Assembly: GCF_005116655.2 (NCBI RefSeq)
Contig: NZ_CP050698.1
Span: 4,239,501-4,303,500 of the forward strand
Source: Desulfosediminicola flagellatus
Lineage (GTDB): Bacteria > Desulfobacterota > Desulfobulbia > Desulfobulbales > Desulfocapsaceae
Direction: 5' to 3'
DNA length: 64,000 nucleotides
Shown: positions 1 to 8,675 of the stretch, piece after piece
Layout: each line of letters begins with the position of its first letter
How positions within the stretch are numbered: the stretch's first letter is position 1
Position numbers and translations under genes: made by a program
The notes under the pieces: generated by a model
Databases searched by the model: none
Told to the model about the DNA's origin: nothing
What the model saw: the letters and a program-made list of their open reading frames with translations, nothing else

Positions 1-256
1 ATCGGCGAAACAGAATTACCGGGCTGCGTTCAACAATCAGGCGGGACATGTGCAATTCCTCCAACACATTGCTATGCTCGATGCACTCACGCGAAAGCTG
101 TTTTTCCCGCTTTTCAGCATTGGCCTTTAAGCTGGCTATTTCAGCTTTGGCCTCTTTCAGCTCCTGCTTCAGAGTATCCGTTTCAACCACCAACCGCCGA
201 AGCTCAGCACGTTCCTGATAGAGGTGCTCTTCTGATTTATCTGCATCAACCTTCAT
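1..256 (-). CDS. N-terminal part of a probable PAS-domain sensor protein (partial)
   Basis: The window edge cuts this gene; 85 codons are visible. They begin at an ATG (254-256 on the complement) preceded by GAGGAG eight bases upstream. The visible protein is a charged heptad-rich helix (residues about 5-65, rich in Glu, Lys and Leu), then the phrase LIVERSPVILFRR. Such a phrase is how PAS domains in sensor kinases and diguanylate cyclases often begin, directly after a coiled coil. I infer a cytoplasmic signalling protein; its output domain lies outside the window. Confidence 0.6.
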   Translation of the reverse strand, partial: MKVDADKSEEHLYQERAELRRLVVETDTLKQELKEAKAEIASLKANAEKREKQLSRECIEHSNVLEELHMSRLIVERSPVILFRR

Positions 257-858
257 GGACTATACTCCTCGATACAATGATCCACGTGTTAAACACTGTT
301 GCTATTTCAACATCTCCAACTCCTGCATACGAAGAAGTATACCGTTGTTGATCTCTTATGATCCACATATGCCATGATCACAATACGTTCATTGATACGT
401 TATGACCACGTATAAACTAATCCGTAAAGGGAACATAAGAAAATGCAGCACCAAAGTGCAGATTATCCTGCCATCTGATGCCTCATAACGTATTTTTATT
501 ACTCATGTAACTCTGCATGGGTCTGCAACCGCCCATGGCTTTTACACTGCTTTACCGATTCACTAAAACGTAATCTCATCCCACCGATCTTGTACATAAC
601 GTGTAATGTACGGTTACAATAATCACATTATTTTACACCCAACCAGCCCACCCTTAATTCCTTACCACTTCGGTTAGTTACCCATCTACAATGCAAAACA
701 CATGTTAGAATATTCTAACATAGTTGCAACTTTACAACTTGACCGATATTTCAATCTATGGAATAGCTATGCTCATATTCTTATGCGTATCTAACTTATT
801 TATCAATCTTGACATACCCGGGTACCTGATACCCAAAATTCAAAACGAGTATCACGAA
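257..858. other. Intergenic region, divergent promoters
   Basis: Six hundred bases between two diverging genes. It is AT-rich and holds no credible reading frame. It contains the 20-bp palindrome at 702-721. A TTGACA lies at about 809, inside the long leader of the DUF2325 gene. Confidence 0.5.
702..721. promoter_or_regulatory. 20-bp perfect palindrome, candidate operator
   Basis: ATGTTAGAATATTCTAACAT reads identically on both strands over 20 bases with no spacer. It lies about 140 bases upstream of the likely DUF2325 start. Such gapless palindromes are typical binding sites for dimeric HTH repressors. No matching second copy was noticed. Confidence 0.45.
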
Positions 859-1458
859 ATGGAAACACAACCACGCGATCAACGTATAAATCTCCTCAGC
901 CAAATGATAATTATCCAGGAACAACTTGAAGATCTGGAAACTCAACTGCAGGATGCCGAGGATCTTCTGGCTCTGGCGGATTCCATTACCCTTGACCTTG
1001 AGCAGAAATGTGCCAGATTGCAAAACGATAATGAACGAAAAGATCAACAGATTCAGCGCCTCAAAGAAGCACTTCTACGTAAAGGTGAGAGTGACTGTCA
1101 GAACTGTAGTGATAAGGATAGTCCTGAATGTCCAGGCGAAGATCTTTGCGGCAAACGTATCCTCTACGTAGGTGGTATGCATAAGATGGTTCAGCATTAT
1201 CGAAAAATCATTGAAGAGCGAGGCGGCGAGTTTATGCACCATGATGGTGGTAAAGAGATTGCTAAATCACGCTTACCGGGAATGATATATCAAGCCGATG
1301 CAGTTGTCTGCCCTATTGACTGTGTAAGCCATGATGCCTGCTTAAGTGTAAAAAAATATTGCAAACAATCACAGAAACCCTACCTGATGATGCGTGGTTC
1401 CGGTTTATCTTCTCTTACCAGAGAATTGGAGAAATTCTCGGAACTCAAGCTACATTAA
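859..1458 (+). CDS. DUF2325 domain protein with N-terminal coiled coil
   Basis: The protein has about 199 residues when started at METQPRD. The frame stays open back to a TTG at 724, but that extension adds a hydrophobic stretch not expected for the family, so I prefer 859; its ribosome site is weak. Residues about 5-75 form a coiled coil rich in Gln, Glu and Leu. A Cys cluster follows (CQNC, then CPGEDLC). The C-terminal domain is DUF2325: ILYVGGM..., YRKIIEERGGEF..HHDGG, CPIDCVSHDACLSVKKYCK. Members are small proteins of unknown function with conserved Cys and His, and a metal or redox role has been suggested. It stands alone in its direction. Confidence 0.75.
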   Translation: METQPRDQRINLLSQMIIIQEQLEDLETQLQDAEDLLALADSITLDLEQKCARLQNDNERKDQQIQRLKEALLRKGESDCQNCSDKDSPECPGEDLCGKRILYVGGMHKMVQHYRKIIEERGGEFMHHDGGKEIAKSRLPGMIYQADAVVCPIDCVSHDACLSVKKYCKQSQKPYLMMRGSGLSSLTRELEKFSELKLH

Positions 1459-1654
1459 TCCCGCATTGGTTCAGGGAATGACTATTACACATAAGCAGTT
1501 CATCTGATCATCGCATTTCATTATCACATCGTTTATTGTGTTTTGGTTCGCTTTATTACTCGACGATTATCCTGGAAGGTCATACCATTTCTATGAAATT
1601 TCAGGTTAACTTTACAGGCGACAACGCCTGAACCAGCACGCAACGAGGATGAAT

Positions 1655-2278
1655 ATGCAATGGAATGTTGATGGTCTCGGGTTTTTATATCGCCCTGATG
1701 TCTTTACCGGCTCATTCGACAGCAAAATAATGCAGGAACGACATGATGAGAAAGTGCTGAAAAAACTCACTGCACTGAAATCAGCCGTTGCAAATGAAAA
1801 TAACCCGTTTGCTGCCATGCAGTTGCTTCACAAAAATGATCACCTCCGTTTTTTTCAGAATAATATTGAGGCTTTCAGAAATGCTGGAGAGTTTGAAAAA
1901 ACTGTCCTCACACTCTATGGAAAGCTTAACGCCCCTTTCGGGTCCGGGGGTGATGCCGAAGAATGGAGCGCCCTGTTCATGTCCTGCGACAGGGAAGCTC
2001 TTGCCCAATTGGGTTCCCCTGTCCCTTTCAAATCCGCCACAGTCTACCGTGGTTCAGTCTCTGGATTTTCACGCAGCCTGAGCTGGACACCCAATAAATC
2101 ACGCGCTGAAAAGTTCGCAGTGCGCTGGCAGGATCCAAACCTTGGCAGCGGTGACATTTATGAAATGGATATCGATAGCTCAAATGTACTGATCTATATC
2201 AAACGGAGTCGTGAAGATGAGATCATCATGGCCCCCGAGTTTGTGAAAGAGGCTACAATCAGACCATTTACCAGCTGA
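1655..2278 (+). CDS. Putative ADP-ribosyltransferase-fold (R-S-E) protein
   Basis: The start at 1655 gives 207 residues and lies six bases after GAGG; an in-frame ATG at 1649 has no room for that site. The N-terminal 120 residues match nothing I recognise. The C-terminal 80 residues hold, in order, VYRG (Arg132), a Ser-x-Ser-Trp-Thr block (Ser141, Ser143) followed by KSRAEKFA, and an E-D-E triplet (Glu187, Glu189) in SREDEII. This order and spacing match the Arg / Ser-x-Ser / Glu-x-Glu signature of the R-S-E class of ADP-ribosyltransferases, seen in toxins and phage Alt/ModA-type enzymes. No signal peptide is visible. A CAGGCG/CGCCTG hairpin (1615-1630) lies in the leader. No antitoxin-like partner is adjacent. 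The fold is an inference from motifs only. Confidence 0.5.
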   Translation: MQWNVDGLGFLYRPDVFTGSFDSKIMQERHDEKVLKKLTALKSAVANENNPFAAMQLLHKNDHLRFFQNNIEAFRNAGEFEKTVLTLYGKLNAPFGSGGDAEEWSALFMSCDREALAQLGSPVPFKSATVYRGSVSGFSRSLSWTPNKSRAEKFAVRWQDPNLGSGDIYEMDIDSSNVLIYIKRSREDEIIMAPEFVKEATIRPFTS

Positions 2279-2292
2279 CATTCTTATTGATG

Positions 2293-2324
2293 TTGCTCAT
2301 GAGTTTCAGAATACTCATGAGCAA
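2293..2324 (+). terminator. 12-bp stem-loop after the ART-like gene
   Basis: TTGCTCATGAGT pairs perfectly with ACTCATGAGCAA around an 8-base loop, 14 bases after the stop codon. No immediate T-run follows, so termination would be weak or factor-assisted; it may instead protect the mRNA end. Confidence 0.5.
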
Positions 2325-2342
2325 TAGATGAGTTAGTTTTCA

Positions 2343-2471
2343 TCCCGAAACCTAGGATTTTCATCTAAATCAAGGCACCCGATAAATTTCACCACAGCCA
2401 TTCACATGATATTGCGAGGATAAAATTTTGAGAGTAACGAAGAGTTAGATGGAAAGCACCGTGTTCGGACA
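2343..2471. repeat. Dispersed ~130-bp repeat, copy A
   Basis: This stretch aligns along its length with 30760-30897 and, more weakly, with 63641-63770. Shared landmarks are CACAGCCAT, then GATATTGCGAG, then AACGAAGAGTT, then TCGGACA at the right end. The left end (TCCCGAAACC) is roughly complementary to the right end, as in copy B. It sits between convergent genes and carries no reading frame. Confidence 0.6.
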
Positions 2472-2479
2472 GAAAGGAA

Positions 2480-2923
2480 TCATGGGCGAAGCAACTTCAG
2501 CCCAAGCGGTTCCTCATGCACTCGTTTTGCCGTTGAGCCAACTATTTCGTGAAGAACAACCTCCATTACATGCCACACTTTAACTCCCGGTCGAATACAG
2601 CCTGTGCTTGTCTTGCCGCTTCGGCCACAGGCCATATGCATATGCAGTAGCGGAGTACCTTCATCGTCTCTAAATAGTGTGCCTGTACCTGTTACTTCAT
2701 GGGCATTTTCAAGCGTGAACTCCATTGGTTCAAGAGGTAGTTTTCTGTCTTCTTTAGGCCCCACCACTATTCGGCTGCCATCATCCGCTCCACCTATAAT
2801 AATGAGGGAGGCTGCCTCAATATGATGATCAACAGCAAACTGCTCTATCACCTCATGAACTATCTCACCATTTTCAAGTCTGAGCACAAACACCCTTCCC
2901 TGCTTCGCTTCTGAATATTTCAA
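2480..2923 (-). CDS. PPC/DUF296 domain protein
   Basis: A protein of 147 residues spanning a single PPC (DUF296) domain, the usual size of bacterial members. Typical features are the start RVFVLRLENGEIVHEVI, then SLIIIGGADDGSRIVVGP, then the metal-binding stretch LLHMHMACGR near residue 93, and the closing VLHEIVGSTAKR. The fold forms trimers that bind a divalent metal through histidines. Plant relatives bind AT-rich DNA; the bacterial role is unclear. The start has a GGAG site. It is monocistronic. Confidence 0.85.
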   Translation of the reverse strand: MKYSEAKQGRVFVLRLENGEIVHEVIEQFAVDHHIEAASLIIIGGADDGSRIVVGPKEDRKLPLEPMEFTLENAHEVTGTGTLFRDDEGTPLLHMHMACGRSGKTSTGCIRPGVKVWHVMEVVLHEIVGSTAKRVHEEPLGLKLLRP

Positions 2924-3289
2924 TTTCGCATTCTCCTAAATTGCATTCATTTGTATAGCCGATGTAGTATGACAATCGTTTTTGCAGTCAATACTGTCAA
3001 TTATACGATGAAATCGTCCGTAATTATGTATAAATATCTTGGATCGTTATTCAATTTTATCGCAAAAAGATACCCATCCAGCATAGTAGCGGATTTTTAC
3101 TCCAATGCCGATATCATTTCTAGAGATCAGCATATACAATCACCTCCTGGCAATATCTTCAGTCGCTCTATTATCTGTTTTTCATTCTTACAAAATCGCA
3201 CTTTCAATACATTACCTACAAATATTGACATTAAAACGTATCTCCCCTACAATGCGGAGTGATTACTCACTCCTTTTTGAGAGATACCT
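2924..3289 (+). promoter_or_regulatory. tetR promoter with overlapping operator
   Basis: Upstream of the TetR gene lies a strong sigma-70 promoter: TTGACA at 3225-3230, a 17-base spacer, TACAAT at 3248-3253. Immediately downstream, at the expected transcription start, is the inverted repeat GGAGTGA-TTAC-TCACTCC (3256-3273). A near-identical box recurs at 3903-3918 after the tetR gene, which points to autoregulation by the encoded TetR protein. The rest of the 366-base gap shows no gene. Confidence 0.75.
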
Positions 3290-3898
3290 ATGACTACCCA
3301 ATATTCAAACTGGCCGCAAAAGAAAATGGAAATTGTCGAAGCAACTATTTCCACTATCGCCACAGAAGGTTTTGATCGTGCAACCACTGCAAATATCGCC
3401 CGCAACGCCGGAGTTGGTGAAGGAACAATATATAGACATTTCAAAAATAAAGATGATCTTGTAAGCGTCTCTGCCATCTATACATCAACCCTTGTTTTCG
3501 GGCCGGCCAGAGAAAACTTTAACCCGGATGCGTCTGTACATTCCCAGTTTATCCAATTCGCCACAGACTTTCTTACCACCGGACAGAAATTGCAATTGCA
3601 TCACCAGTTTATGGAACAGTATCTTAATTCCCCTATCGGTGTTGCTTATAGAAAAAAGATCATCGCTACCATTATGCAGGACCCTGACTTTAAACCAATA
3701 TTCTATCCACTCAACCGCATCCTGATACGTGCCCATGAACATGAAATTGTAAAAGATTTCCCTCTGCAGTTTCTCGTTGCTCTAAGCATGGGACCAATGG
3801 CATTTGTGCTGAAACATTCAGCTCAGGGCTTTATGGAACTCGATGAAACTATCATCGTCGGTCTTGCTAAAGCATGCTGGGACGCTATTCGCCGATAA
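3290..3898 (+). CDS. TetR/AcrR family transcriptional regulator
   Basis: The protein has 202 residues. Residues about 10-57 are the TetR HTH: MEIVEATISTIATEGFDRATTANIARNAGVGEGTIYRHFKNKDDL. The rest is a helical ligand-binding domain without a close relative I can name. Family members repress neighbouring efflux genes and release DNA on binding a drug or metabolite. The gene is followed after five bases by a copy of the operator found in its own promoter, and then by an RND efflux operon. I infer it represses both itself and that operon. Confidence 0.9.
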   Translation: MTTQYSNWPQKKMEIVEATISTIATEGFDRATTANIARNAGVGEGTIYRHFKNKDDLVSVSAIYTSTLVFGPARENFNPDASVHSQFIQFATDFLTTGQKLQLHHQFMEQYLNSPIGVAYRKKIIATIMQDPDFKPIFYPLNRILIRAHEHEIVKDFPLQFLVALSMGPMAFVLKHSAQGFMELDETIIVGLAKACWDAIRR

Positions 3899-3902
3899 AT
3901 TA

Positions 3903-3918
3903 CGGAGTGTTTACTCCC
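3903..3918. promoter_or_regulatory. Second TetR operator, upstream of the efflux operon
   Basis: CGGAGTGTTTACTCCC matches CGGAGTGATTACTCAC at 3255-3270 in 14 of 16 positions and contains the inverted repeat GGAGT-GTTT-ACTCC. It lies between the tetR stop codon and the first efflux gene, where a bound repressor could block the operon. Confidence 0.7.
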
Positions 3919-3951
3919 ACACAATTATTAAACAACTACCTACCCAAAAAG

Positions 3952-4188
3952 ATGATTAGCAAACCGCAACTACACCATTGTGTTTCTACCATTGCACTGT
4001 TACTGGTCACGATTTCAACATCACAGGCTGAGCAGATCAAACTCTGTGTAAATGATAGCGAAGTGGATAGCGTAGTAATACGCCAGTTGGACACCGATGA
4101 TTATCAGGCAGTGATGATCAACCTGCAGAAACCTGCAGGCACCACTCTTGAGCACAACAACATCAATATAGCTGAGGCGATCAAATGA
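3952..4188 (+). CDS. Small exported protein at the head of the RND operon
   Basis: With the start at 3952 (MISKPQLHH) the product is 78 residues. It has a signal peptide (hydrophobic core STIALLLVTIST, cleavage likely after SQA) and a mature part of about 50 residues. The frame extends upstream into the operator region, but a start there would remove the signal peptide from the N-terminus. Its stop overlaps the ATG of the membrane-fusion gene (ATGA), so translation is probably coupled. I do not recognise the family. A periplasmic accessory role in efflux is only suggested by position. Confidence 0.6.
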   Translation: MISKPQLHHCVSTIALLLVTISTSQAEQIKLCVNDSEVDSVVIRQLDTDDYQAVMINLQKPAGTTLEHNNINIAEAIK

Positions 4189-5540
4189 AATTCCCTAAGA
4201 AACTGCTCTTTTTTATACCTGTGGCTGCCGGAGCGCTGCTGATGTTCAATATGGTGAACAGCAAAAAAGGACCATCCAGACCTGAAGTTGCTGAACAAGC
4301 CCGTACTGTAAGCGTCATTGCTGCGAACCCAATGAGCATCATCCCCCGAATAACAGGCTATGGTTATGTGCAGCCAACCGAGATCTGGGATGCACTACCT
4401 GAAGTAAGTGGCAAGATCATCGAAGTCCATCCGGAGCTAAAAAAAGGAGCATTCATTACCAAGGGAGAACTGCTTATTCGCATTGATCCGCAATCATACG
4501 ACTTTGCAGAAACCAGAAGTGTTGCTAGTGTCATGAGCGCTGATGCGCAGTTAAAAGAACTCTCTCAACAAAAAGCCAATACGGAAAAGCTGCTGAAAAT
4601 TGAGCGCCAGAAATTGCAACTTACTACTCAGGAGCTCGAACGAAAGAAAAAACTCTACGAAAAAGGGTATATTTCCGCCTCAGATCTTGAGTTGGAAGAG
4701 AAGAATCTCCTTGCTCAACAGGGAAGTGTTGATAATCTGCTTAACACCTTAAAACTCATCCCCTCGCAACTTAATGCATTACAGGCACAGAAAAAATCTG
4801 ATGTTTCGAGTCTTAGCGAGCGACGCCTCGACATTGAGAAAACTGTTATACGGGCACCATTTGACTGCCGCATCTCAGAGGTAAATATTGAACTCAACCA
4901 ATTTGCTCCTGCAGGATCACTGGCACTGAAAGCGGTAAATATCTCTCAAGTCGAGATTCCTGTGCAACTTTCACCAACCAGTTTTGCCAACCTCATTTCC
5001 CCGGAGTTTGGTGAGCAATCACCGTTTGAAGCTACTCAATTTAACATGGATGCTATCCGAAAACTGATCGGCATATCCGCAACTGTAAGGGTACCGCTGT
5101 TTAACAAAAACGCTGAATGGTCCGGCACCTTTATGCGTACGGCCGAATCGATTGATATACAAACAGGCGCAATCACCGTGTTTGTAACCGTCGACCAGCC
5201 CTATAAGAAAGTGATCCCTTCCGAGAGGCCCCCCCTACTGCCAAATCTTTATGCCGAAGTTGAATTACAGGGCAGTCCGCGAGAAAATCGCTACGTGATT
5301 CCCTTCCAGGCAATTCATAATGACACAGTGTATATCGTTGACGCAGATAAGAGGCTGAAAAAGCACCGGGTGAACATTGAGATGGTCATGGGAGATATGG
5401 CTGTTATTCATGAAGGAATCGAAGCAGGAAGCATGGTAATCACCACCGATATTGTCCCTGCAATTGAAGGCATGCTGGTTAAGCCATTGATTAACGAAGA
5501 GCTTTCCAACAGGATTAGCGCTGTCGGCACCGGCAATTAA
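4185..5540 (+). CDS. RND efflux periplasmic adaptor (membrane-fusion protein)
   Basis: A protein of 451 residues that bridges an inner-membrane RND pump to an outer-membrane channel. Residues about 7-23 form a membrane anchor or signal sequence. A biotinyl-lipoyl half-motif follows (EVSGKIIEVHPELKKGAFITKGELLIRIDP, about 70-100). A long coiled-coil hairpin spans about 105-220, then the second lipoyl half (TVIRAPFDCRISEVNIELNQFAPAGSLALKAV) and beta-barrel and membrane-proximal domains. It overlaps the preceding small gene by four bases and precedes the pump by ten. Confidence 0.92.
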   Translation: MKFPKKLLFFIPVAAGALLMFNMVNSKKGPSRPEVAEQARTVSVIAANPMSIIPRITGYGYVQPTEIWDALPEVSGKIIEVHPELKKGAFITKGELLIRIDPQSYDFAETRSVASVMSADAQLKELSQQKANTEKLLKIERQKLQLTTQELERKKKLYEKGYISASDLELEEKNLLAQQGSVDNLLNTLKLIPSQLNALQAQKKSDVSSLSERRLDIEKTVIRAPFDCRISEVNIELNQFAPAGSLALKAVNISQVEIPVQLSPTSFANLISPEFGEQSPFEATQFNMDAIRKLIGISATVRVPLFNKNAEWSGTFMRTAESIDIQTGAITVFVTVDQPYKKVIPSERPPLLPNLYAEVELQGSPRENRYVIPFQAIHNDTVYIVDADKRLKKHRVNIEMVMGDMAVIHEGIEAGSMVITTDIVPAIEGMLVKPLINEELSNRISAVGTGN

Positions 5541-5550
5541 GGGGATACCT

Positions 5551-8500
5551 ATGAAAATAATGAAATCATGGATCGCCCCGCTGGCTGAACATCCCACAGC
5601 AGCCAACCTGCTTATGGTGCTGTTTGTATTGCTCGGCCTTATGCATATGGGTGACATCCGGCGCGAGACCTTTCCGGACTTTGCCTCTACCGAGGTTTCG
5701 GTTACCGCAGTGTATCCGGGCGCAACCGCAGAAGATGTAGAATCTTCGGTTTGTGAGCGTATTGAAGAAGCGGTTGAAAGCGTCTCAAATCTTGTAAAAG
5801 TAACATCAAAAGCTGCTGAGGGCAGAGCAACTGTTACGCTTGAAATGCGTGATGGTGCTGATGCAACCGAATTCTTAAATGATATCAAAACTGAAGTTGA
5901 GGCAATTTCCAATTTCCCTCCTGAGGTTGAGGACGTCATCGTAAAACGACTTAACCGCACAGATCAGGTACTATCAATCGCCGTTACCGGCCCCATGAGC
6001 GAGCCGCATTTAAAGCTCTACTGCGAGCAGTTGAAAGACAAAATCAAACTCCTGCCCTTGGTGTCTCAGGTTGATATCCTCGGATTTTCAGAACATCAGT
6101 TGCAGGTGGAAATCCCATATTATACTCTTCTGCAGCTGGGGCTCTCGGTAAGCGATATCCAGACTGTACTACAGAATCAGTCCATTGATATGCCCGCCGG
6201 GACTATCGAAACAGATCAGACCGATTATCTTATTCGGTTTACCGAGGAACGCCGCACGCCATATGAGTTGGGTGAACTGGTAATAGTCTCCAGCGATAAA
6301 GGCGGTGAGGTAAAGCTCCGTGACATAGCAACAATTACAGACACCTTTGAAGATAAAGAGAATTCCATCCGCTTCAACGGTAAGCGGGCTGGCCTGTTGC
6401 AGATCAACAAAAACAAGTCTGAAGATGCCCTCAGTATCATGGATGAGATCAAGGCATTTATCGAAAATGAAGAAAAGATTGCTGCTCCCGGTGTGGAGTT
6501 TGTTGTCACCCAGAATATTTCAAAAATCGTCCGGGACAGGCTCGACATGCTGACCATAAATGGCCTTGAGGGGCTGTTTCTGGTCTTTTTGACACTCTGG
6601 CTGTTTTTTAATTTTCGCATGTCATTCTGGGTTGCGATGGGTCTGCCGATCTCCTTTTGTCTGACCTTCTTCTTTATGAAACAGATCGGCTTCTCGTTTA
6701 ATATGCTGACCATGGTTGGATTGCTGATTGCCATTGGTATCCTGATGGATGATGCGATAGTTATCGCCGAGAATGTTGCCGCCCATCTCGAAAAAGGTAA
6801 GACCGGTCTACAGGCAACCATTGATGGTGTTGCAGAGGTGTCATCAGGCGTATTTTCTTCGTTTCTCACCACCATATTTGTTTTTGGCGCGCTGGCTCTC
6901 AGCATGCAGGGAGATATCGGCAAGGTTCTCTACGCCATCCCTGTGATGCTTATCCTTACCATTACGGTCAGTATCGTCGAAGCCTTTGCCATTCTGCCGA
7001 ATCACCTTTCCCACTCACTTGAAGGGTACAACCGGGCCGCGTCGAAAGGTTTTAGAAAAAAATTCGATACGATTATTGATGGTATTCGCGAAAATTGGCT
7101 GGGCCGCGCTGTCGACTTTGTGGTCAACTGGCGTTATCTGATGCTCGGCTGCGTGATTTTTCTCTTTATCTCCTCCATCGCCATGATTGCCGGAGGAATA
7201 CTCAAAGTAAAAGCCTTCCCCGATACCGAAGGTGATGTGCTACAGGCGCGAATTCTCATGCCGCAGGGAACATCGTTTAACAGAACAGAAGAAGTAGTCA
7301 ATATCATTGTCGGTTCAATCCTCAAAATTAACACGAAACTGACACCGGAGCAGCCTGACCAGCGTCCTCTGGTTGAAAACTACAGTGTACTGTTCAACAC
7401 AAACGCAGATGCCGGAGAATCCGGCCCACACGTTGCGACAGTCTCACTTGACCTATTAAGTGCTGAAGAACGCAACACAGATATAGATACAATTACCGCT
7501 CTCTGGCGTGAATCTATTGGGGAAATGCCGGATGTAATCAATATCGCCTATAAAGAACCGAGTATCGGCCCCGGCGGCCTGGCTATTGAAATCCAGCTTC
7601 AGGGCCGCGATCTGGACCGTTTAAAACTGGCTTCAGTCGAGCTTATAAACTGGCTCAGCAAGTATGACGGGGTTGTGGATCTGAGTGATGATCTGCGTCC
7701 AGGCAAACCTGAGTTCAGAATTAAAATGAACAAAGGTGCTCTTGCCATGGGCTTTACCTCTGCCAATATTGCCAACCAGTTGCGAGCGGCATTTTACGGC
7801 AGTGTGGCAAGTGAAGTTCAGTATGGCGGAGAGTCATATGAAATTGTGGTCAAACTCGCAGAAAAGGATCGCACGTTCGTTACTGACCTCTCACTGTTTC
7901 AGGTGGTCAGCCCGCAAGGAAAAATGGTTCCGCTACAGTCCGTGGCTACTGTTGAACAAGGTCGCGGCTACGCATCAATCAACCGGATCAACTCACTGAG
8001 AACAGTCACTGTAACCGGTGACATCGATACCAACATAGCAAACGCGAATGAGGTTATCGGCCACACCCGAATACACTTCCTACCGCAATTACACAAAGAG
8101 TTTCCTGATGTTTCTGTGCTCCTTGAAGGTCAGGAAAAAGAAGGCAAAACAGCAATGGCCGGAATGGTCAAAGCATTCCTGATCGGTATCTTCGGAGTGT
8201 TTATCATCCTCAGCCTCCAGTTTAAAAGCTATCTGGAACCGATAATTGTCATGGTGCTGATCCCTTTTGCTCTGATCGGGGTAATCTGGGGGCACATTCT
8301 TCTCGGACTTGATCTCAGCATGCCGTCCATTATGGGCTTTATCTCCCTTGCCGGAATTGTTGTAAACGACTCAATCCTTCTTGTAACATTCATCCGTACC
8401 CATATGGATAAAGGCGAATCAGCCTACGATGCGGCACGACTCGCCAGCCGTGACAGATTTCGCGCCGTGCTGCTCACATCACTTACAACCATCATGGGCC

Positions 8501-8661
8501 TCATGCCGCTGATGGCTGAACGATCAATGCAGGCACAAATCCTGATTCCTCTTGCATGTTCAATCGTATTTGGGTTATTAGCTACTACCGTATTGGTGCT
8601 ACTCGTAATTCCTGCACTATATTCGGTATTTGATGACTTTAATTTGCTGCGTAAACATTAA
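5551..8661 (+). CDS. RND family efflux pump, inner-membrane subunit
   Basis: The product has 1036 residues, the usual size for AcrB-like pumps, which export drugs or other small molecules using the proton gradient. TM1 is near residue 15-30. A large periplasmic loop follows, then TM2-6, a second periplasmic loop and TM8-12. The proton-relay acidic pair is present in TM4 (GILMDDAIVIAENV, about residue 397-410). The TM10 lysine of AcrB appears replaced (GIVVNDSILLVTF), as in several RND subfamilies. AGGGGAT precedes the start. There is no TolC-like gene in the operon, so the outer-membrane partner must be encoded elsewhere. Confidence 0.93.
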   Translation: MKIMKSWIAPLAEHPTAANLLMVLFVLLGLMHMGDIRRETFPDFASTEVSVTAVYPGATAEDVESSVCERIEEAVESVSNLVKVTSKAAEGRATVTLEMRDGADATEFLNDIKTEVEAISNFPPEVEDVIVKRLNRTDQVLSIAVTGPMSEPHLKLYCEQLKDKIKLLPLVSQVDILGFSEHQLQVEIPYYTLLQLGLSVSDIQTVLQNQSIDMPAGTIETDQTDYLIRFTEERRTPYELGELVIVSSDKGGEVKLRDIATITDTFEDKENSIRFNGKRAGLLQINKNKSEDALSIMDEIKAFIENEEKIAAPGVEFVVTQNISKIVRDRLDMLTINGLEGLFLVFLTLWLFFNFRMSFWVAMGLPISFCLTFFFMKQIGFSFNMLTMVGLLIAIGILMDDAIVIAENVAAHLEKGKTGLQATIDGVAEVSSGVFSSFLTTIFVFGALALSMQGDIGKVLYAIPVMLILTITVSIVEAFAILPNHLSHSLEGYNRAASKGFRKKFDTIIDGIRENWLGRAVDFVVNWRYLMLGCVIFLFISSIAMIAGGILKVKAFPDTEGDVLQARILMPQGTSFNRTEEVVNIIVGSILKINTKLTPEQPDQRPLVENYSVLFNTNADAGESGPHVATVSLDLLSAEERNTDIDTITALWRESIGEMPDVINIAYKEPSIGPGGLAIEIQLQGRDLDRLKLASVELINWLSKYDGVVDLSDDLRPGKPEFRIKMNKGALAMGFTSANIANQLRAAFYGSVASEVQYGGESYEIVVKLAEKDRTFVTDLSLFQVVSPQGKMVPLQSVATVEQGRGYASINRINSLRTVTVTGDIDTNIANANEVIGHTRIHFLPQLHKEFPDVSVLLEGQEKEGKTAMAGMVKAFLIGIFGVFIILSLQFKSYLEPIIVMVLIPFALIGVIWGHILLGLDLSMPSIMGFISLAGIVVNDSILLVTFIRTHMDKGESAYDAARLASRDRFRAVLLTSLTTIMGLMPLMAERSMQAQILIPLACSIVFGLLATTVLVLLVIPALYSVFDDFNLLRKH

Positions 8662-8675
8662 CAGTATTGAATATT

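Noticed and set aside
2951..3262. 103-residue open frame upstream of tetR
   Set aside because: It spans the tetR promoter, lacks a ribosome site and has no recognisable domain.
5265..5960. Long open frame on the complement of the adaptor/RND junction
   Set aside because: Ser/Thr-rich antisense shadow of two well-supported genes.
6225..6923. 232-residue antisense frame inside the RND gene
   Set aside because: Shadow of conserved coding sequence; no ribosome site or domain.
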